Of a stretch of 64,000 nt of DNA, positions 60,457 through 64,000 are shown one piece after another; the stretch's first letter is position 1, and every line of letters begins with the position of its first letter. The stretch spans positions 2,852,001 through 2,916,000 of the forward strand of contig OZ253453.1 in NCBI GenBank assembly GCA_965261455.1, written 5' to 3'. Both the position numbers and the translations under genes were made by a program. The notes under the pieces are model-generated. The model saw nothing but the letters and a program-made list of their open reading frames with translations. It made no database searches and had not been told where the DNA came from. Source of the stretch: DAOUKH01 sp965261455. Lineage in GTDB: Bacteria; Chloroflexota; Dehalococcoidia; SHYB01.

Positions 60457-61500
60457 TCAGCGCCGGATCGGCTTCGTGACCGACTTGGGCGACCCGAACG
60501 ACGGCATATAGGTCGAGTGAAGGCCGCCGTCGCCGCCGGCCACGGCGATCATCCAATGCTCCGGCGTGGGAACCATGGGATAGAGGCCGTCCACGATCAG
60601 GTCGGGGCGGGTATCGCGACGACTCCGCGCCACCGACGAGATCCGTTCGCCGGGCAGGCGGGTGTGCTCGTGGAAGTAGCGCTTGACGTCGTCCTTCGAC
60701 CAGCCCCCCACCGCCAGAGCGCGGGCGTGGCCGGGGTTTAGGAGGAACAGCGGCTCGCCGGTGAACAGCGAAAACTGCGTGATCGCCGGCGCGGTCATCG
60801 TCGCCGCGAAGGCGGCCATCCCATCCTCGGCGATCGTGCGGTCGCCGTAGGTGCAGTTCAGCGTCGCATTGGGGGCGATCACGGTGACGCAGCTCTCTTC
60901 GGCGGCGAACCCGCGCTCGACGTGCAGCGGCGCCCAGGGGCTGGCCTCCTCGTTCTCGCCGAAGCACAGCGTGAACTTGCCGGGGAAGCCCTGCGTGGCC
61001 TTGTCGATCTCGCCCGGCGCGGCGCCCCCGATGTTAAGAAGGACGAGGCGGACGGCCCGCCCTATCGAGGCGTTCGCCCGGTTCCCCGGCCCCAGGCAGC
61101 TTGCGCCGCTGTTGATGCCGATCTCGTTACGGATGGGGCCGTTCACGATCACCCCCACGCCCACGGGGTTGGTGGTGGTCTGGATGCTGTAGAGCAGGAA
61201 CTCTTCCTCCGTCATCGCCTCGACGGCAGCGGCGACCACCGGCATATACTCGGGAAGGCAGCCCGCCATCACCGCGTTCACCGCCACCTTCTCGACGGTG
61301 GCCTCGGCCACCGCGGGGTGTACCGTGCCCAGCGACTCGTCCGCTGCCCGCCCCGACGCGGCTACCATCGCCGCCACCCGCTCCTCCGTCGGCGGCGTGA
61401 TGGGCAGCCCGTCGGTCATGCCTTGGGCGTAGAAGTACTCTTGGGCTTCGTCGTAGCCGTCCGCGGAGACCCGAGCGGAGGTGAGAGGTACGCCGTCCAT
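60457..61500 (-). CDS. UGSC-selenoprotein partner protein, copy 2 (function unknown)
   Basis: 347 aa, starting 5 bp after the second selenoprotein stop, the same spacing as copy 1. Conserved blocks shared with copy 1: GMTDGLPITPPT, EKVAVNAVMAGC, ANASIGRAVRLVLL, PGKFTLCFGE, NPGHARALAVGGWSK, HEHTRLP, PEHWMIAVAGG. Differences are concentrated in the middle third (residues of about 210-260), so the two copies may act on different substrates. No family name can be given from the sequence. Confidence 0.75.
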   Translation of the reverse strand: MDGVPLTSARVSADGYDEAQEYFYAQGMTDGLPITPPTEERVAAMVAASGRAADESLGTVHPAVAEATVEKVAVNAVMAGCLPEYMPVVAAAVEAMTEEEFLLYSIQTTTNPVGVGVIVNGPIRNEIGINSGASCLGPGNRANASIGRAVRLVLLNIGGAAPGEIDKATQGFPGKFTLCFGENEEASPWAPLHVERGFAAEESCVTVIAPNATLNCTYGDRTIAEDGMAAFAATMTAPAITQFSLFTGEPLFLLNPGHARALAVGGWSKDDVKRYFHEHTRLPGERISSVARSRRDTRPDLIVDGLYPMVPTPEHWMIAVAGGDGGLHSTYMPSFGSPKSVTKPIRR

Positions 61501-61505
61501 GCCGT

Positions 61506-62093
61506 CTATCCTTCGCCCGCGTCGTCGGCGGAGGCCGGTACGGTTACGACGCCCCGGTTAGGGACCAGCAGCGCGGCGACCGTGTCGTCCAACGCGCGGT
61601 AGGCGATCTCGCGGACCTTCTCTTCTTCGAGGGTGTCGTAGGGCGACGGGACGATGACTTGGGGAAGGGCCGGCATGCCCCGCCCCTTCGCCGAGGCCGC
61701 CGCCAGCCCCTGAAAGACCTTCGTGCTCAAGGTGACCGTCGGGATGCCCTGCTTCTCGATCTCGATGCTGTCGTGGATACACCACGCAGTGCAGGAGCCT
61801 CAGTTGCCCAGTCCGATGACGACCGCGTCCGCCTTCGCGGTGAGGTCCTCCATCTCTTCGGCGGTGAGGGGGATACCGGGCTCGGTGAGCTTGGTGACGA
61901 CGCCCCCAATCTCATACCGCTCGTACAGCAGCTCCTCGAACTGCTCCAACGTTACGTTAAACGACCACCACTGATTATTGATGACGCCGATGGTCTTCCC
62001 GCGAAGGTTCGTCAGGCGGGGCGCGGGGGGCGCGCCGCCCGTGCGGGGCTCAGGCGTCGGCAGCAGAAGCGACAAGGGCTGCTCGTTGGGCAT
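61506..62093 (-). CDS. UGSC-motif selenoprotein, copy 2 (in-frame TGA read as selenocysteine)
   Basis: 195 aa if TGA 61802-61800 is read as Sec98. Before the TGA: LRGKTIGVINNQWWSF, YEIGGVVTKLTEPGIPLT, ADAVVIGLGN; after it GSCTAWCIHDSIEIEKQGIP, then STKVFQGLAAAS to a TAG. Same length (588 nt) and motif as copy 1, but diverged, so both frames are under selection across the TGA. A SECIS-like hairpin follows. The upstream neighbour is a phosphotriesterase-family gene, 30 bp away. Confidence 0.85.
61772..61786 (-). promoter_or_regulatory. bacterial SECIS element, copy 2
   Basis: Stem CGTGG / CCACG, loop TGTAT, with an outer CTG/CAG extension past one bulged A. The loop starts 18 nt after the TGA, exactly as in copy 1, and the loop sequence is identical although the stems differ. 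Confidence 0.7.
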
Positions 62094-62123
62094 CTCGTCC
62101 TCCTTCGGGACCGTTGCTTGGGG

Positions 62124-63065
62124 CTAGTATCCGCCCTGCGCCTCGAAGATGCGCCGCGGGTTCTCCACCGTCATCTCCACGACCTGCGCCTCCGTTACGC
62201 CGAGGTCGAGCAGGAGCGGAAGCACCTCGCGGCGCACGAGGCCGTAGTTGACCTGCCACGGACGGTCGGGGTCCGGCGCGGCCAACGCCATGTAGCAGCT
62301 CGAGTCGTGGGAAAGGACCATCCGGTTGGTGTGGCCGCGCTCGCACAGCTTCGCCACCACCGCCGCGCGCCGCTCCGTCGAGAGCCCAAGCCCGAACCGG
62401 TCCATGCCGATGTAGCTCCCGCGCTTCACGATGGCCTCGACGTACTCCAGGTCTTCGCTGTCGCCGGTGTGCCCAATCACCACACGGCTGAGATCGACGC
62501 CGGCCCGCTCGAAGACGTTCTGCTGCGCGAGGCCGCTGGCGTTGCGGACGAAGGTATGCGTCGAGATTGGGACACCCGTCTTCCGGTGCGCGATCGCCGC
62601 CGCCTTCAGGATCTGCGCGTTCGGCCCGTCCACGACGGGCTCGGAGGCGACCTTAATCGCCCCCGCCTTGACCCCCGTGTCGCCGATCCCCTCCTCGATG
62701 TCGTGAATGAAGAGATCGGCCATCTCTGCGGGGCTCATCCCGGAGATGGAGCGCGGCGCGTCGAGCCAGAGACCCGTGGCCACGATCATGTTCAGGTCGA
62801 CGTGGTCGGCGACCTCCTTGAGCCGCGCGATGTCGCGCCCCAAGTCGATGGTGGTGAGGTCGAGGATCGTATCGACCCCGTTCGCCTTCGCCTCGTTGAG
62901 CGCGGTGATGGCATTCTGGATCTCGGCGTCGCGGTCCCAGAGGTGCGGCCAGTTGTCGAGCACGCCCGCCGAGTGCACGAACACGTGCTCGTGCATCAGC
63001 GTGAAGCCGAGGTCGGCCGTGGGCTTCGGCCCGCGCATCGTGTTAACGGTGGGGTTGTCGGCCAT
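62124..63065 (-). CDS. phosphotriesterase-family amidohydrolase
   Basis: 313 aa binuclear metal hydrolase. Metal ligands visible: HxH in LMHEHVFVHS (25/27), Lys in GAIKVASEP, His in ISTHTFVR, His in VVIGHTGDSEDLE, Asp in VLSHDSS. Family members hydrolyse lactones or phosphotriesters; a lactonase role is the safer guess. 12 bp after the EthD-like gene and 30 bp before the second selenoprotein. Confidence 0.9.
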   Translation of the reverse strand: MADNPTVNTMRGPKPTADLGFTLMHEHVFVHSAGVLDNWPHLWDRDAEIQNAITALNEAKANGVDTILDLTTIDLGRDIARLKEVADHVDLNMIVATGLWLDAPRSISGMSPAEMADLFIHDIEEGIGDTGVKAGAIKVASEPVVDGPNAQILKAAAIAHRKTGVPISTHTFVRNASGLAQQNVFERAGVDLSRVVIGHTGDSEDLEYVEAIVKRGSYIGMDRFGLGLSTERRAAVVAKLCERGHTNRMVLSHDSSCYMALAAPDPDRPWQVNYGLVRREVLPLLLDLGVTEAQVVEMTVENPRRIFEAQGGY

Positions 63066-63077
63066 GATTGCGGTCTC

Positions 63078-63878
63078 CTACCAGAGCTGGTCGGTATACG
63101 TATCCGTGCCGACGACGGTCGGGATGAACGGCGCGGCGAAGACCACCCGCCCCAACCCCGATTCGCCGAGGTCAGCGCTCAGCTTGAGGAACTTGTCCCA
63201 GCACTCCCGCGGGTCGGCTTCCAGGAAATAGAGCTGCAAGGTCGCGAGCTCCGGATTCTCCACCGACGGAATCTCCATCGGCGCCCCGCGCTCGCTCTTC
63301 TTGGGTAGGACCGCCGACCATGCCGCGCAGGAGGCCACGGGCGAGTCCTTCATGAAGTCCGTTAGATAGCGGCCCTGGAACCATTGGTCGACTTCCTCGC
63401 GGGCGACCTCGTCGTTGGGCATCGTCGCGATGGACACCAGCCCCTTGTACCGGTGATCGAGCGCGAGCTCGATGGGCACGGGGTCCTCGTCGCGGTAGAA
63501 GCGCCAGTCGTACCAATAGTTCGACGTGTGGACGTGCGTCCGCTCCTTGAACCCCCGGTCGTTGGCGTAGAGCCAGTGCACCTGCGGCCTCGACCACGCC
63601 GACTTCTCGGCGTGGTAGCCCTTCAGGTGCCAGTAGATCGAAAGATAGGAGCCCGCGTCCGCCGGCTTGGCGAAGGGGCTGTCTTGGGGGAAACGCAGGT
63701 CTTTGAGGTCGCGGGTGGCCACCCACCGGCGGCCGGCGAAGAGGTAGGGGCCGATCATGCAGCCCGCGTAGAAGTGGTCCCGCTCGTACCAGCGGTTGTA
63801 CTCCTTCTCGAACCCCACGTGGGGCTCCACCATCGTGTACAGCATCGACCCCACCTGCACCGGGTACTCGACCTTCAT
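63078..63878 (-). CDS. EthD/dimeric alpha-beta-barrel-like protein
   Basis: 266 aa. The N-terminal half begins with strand SMLYTMVEPHVGFEKEYNRW and continues YERDHFYAGCMIGPYLFAGRRW, the NxWYxxxH pattern of EthD-type ferredoxin-like domains; the C-terminal half (LQLYFLEADPRECWDKFL) may be a second such domain. Trp/Tyr-rich middle. Role unknown. Its ATG overlaps the stop of the MoaD-like gene (ATGA). Confidence 0.6.
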   Translation of the reverse strand: MKVEYPVQVGSMLYTMVEPHVGFEKEYNRWYERDHFYAGCMIGPYLFAGRRWVATRDLKDLRFPQDSPFAKPADAGSYLSIYWHLKGYHAEKSAWSRPQVHWLYANDRGFKERTHVHTSNYWYDWRFYRDEDPVPIELALDHRYKGLVSIATMPNDEVAREEVDQWFQGRYLTDFMKDSPVASCAAWSAVLPKKSERGAPMEIPSVENPELATLQLYFLEADPRECWDKFLKLSADLGESGLGRVVFAAPFIPTVVGTDTYTDQLW

Positions 63879-64000
63879 CGCAACCTCCCGCTCAGCCGCC
63901 GCGGCGAGCCGCCGCCCACGGCGGGGATGAAATGCACTTCGCTCGATTCCGCCACTGGCTGCAGTAGGCCGAGGTGGGTCTGATCGCCGTCCACGACCAC
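63875..64000 (-). CDS. MoaD/ThiS-family sulfur-carrier-like protein (5' end outside window)
   Basis: C-terminal 41 residues visible, beginning VVVDGDQTHLGLLQPVAESS and including VHFIPAVGGG, the usual end of ubiquitin-like sulfur carriers (FxPxVxGG). Unlike MoaD it does not stop at GG but runs on for SPRRLSGRLR. It could carry sulfur for tungsten/molybdenum cofactor or another pathway. Translationally coupled to the EthD-like gene by an ATGA overlap. Confidence 0.7.
   Translation of the reverse strand: MVVDGDQTHLGLLQPVAESSEVHFIPAVGGGSPRRLSGRLR

Noticed and set aside
61506..61730. Separate small gene starting at 61730 within selenoprotein 2
   Set aside because: It is the C-terminal part of the selenoprotein, frame-linked through the TGA, with no ribosome-binding site of its own.
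61659..63308. 549-codon plus-strand frame over the selenoprotein and phosphotriesterase-family genes
   Set aside because: Antisense shadow; the minus-strand genes have metal-ligand and UGSC motifs.

Overview
The window is GC-rich bacterial chromosome, coding-dense on both strands, with no rRNA, tRNA or CRISPR array that I can see. The gene mix points to the Chloroflexota, most likely a Dehalococcoidia/SAR202-type lineage. It includes many family III (CaiB/BaiF) CoA-transferases, enoyl-CoA hydratases, a luciferase-like (probably F420-dependent) oxidoreductase, a 2-oxoacid:ferredoxin oxidoreductase, B12-linked C3 metabolism, and lipoproteins with VVVTATP or TPLPTP linkers. This placement is an inference from gene content only.

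Region 1 (1-26,500) is mostly catabolic. A minus-strand operon runs from a dipeptide-type binding lipoprotein through two CoA-transferases and an enoyl-CoA hydratase into the ABC permeases dppB and dppC (cut by the window edge), so uptake and CoA activation are co-transcribed. Next come two tandem isochorismatase-like hydrolases, two enoyl-CoA hydratases, three more CoA-transferases, a small GatC-like protein with an amidase, a protein made of three RidA domains, another enoyl-CoA hydratase, a toxin-antitoxin pair in reversed order, a four-subunit 2-oxoacid:ferredoxin oxidoreductase with a CoA-transferase, a Fic protein, a phosphoribosyltransferase-GTP cyclohydrolase I fusion, and a seventh CoA-transferase.

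Region 2 (26,500-48,600) is mostly housekeeping: rpsP-khpA-rimM, yebC-ruvC-ruvA, rpoD, dnaG, a dGTPase, an Mrp ATPase with a DUF59 protein, nadE, a Mug-type glycosylase, thpR, a XerC/D recombinase, rpiB, a cytidylate-kinase-like protein, uvrC and an SRAP peptidase. Lineage-specific proteins of unknown role are interspersed.

Region 3 (48,600-53,000) is accessory. It holds a non-coding GC-rich stretch, three very small membrane-protein ORFs in a row, and a restriction-modification cassette (C5-cytosine methyltransferase, GIY-YIG nuclease, Vsr). The cassette abuts what looks like the orphaned 3' end of another gene.

Region 4 (53,000-64,000) returns to metabolism and holds the most unusual feature: two selenoproteins. 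At 58,153-58,740 and 61,506-62,093 a reading frame is interrupted by one TGA in the context TGA-Gly-Ser-Cys-Thr and continues in frame. Each TGA is followed 18 nt later by the same TGTAT loop on a GC-rich stem, which is a bacterial SECIS layout. Both coding units are exactly 588 nt. Each is followed after 5 nt by a member of a second shared protein family of about 350 aa. The second copy lies in a run of a MoaD/ThiS-like protein, an EthD-like protein, a phosphotriesterase-family hydrolase, the selenoprotein, its partner and an FMN-dependent 2-hydroxy-acid dehydrogenase. This duplicated UGSC-selenoprotein plus partner module is my candidate for an undescribed system.
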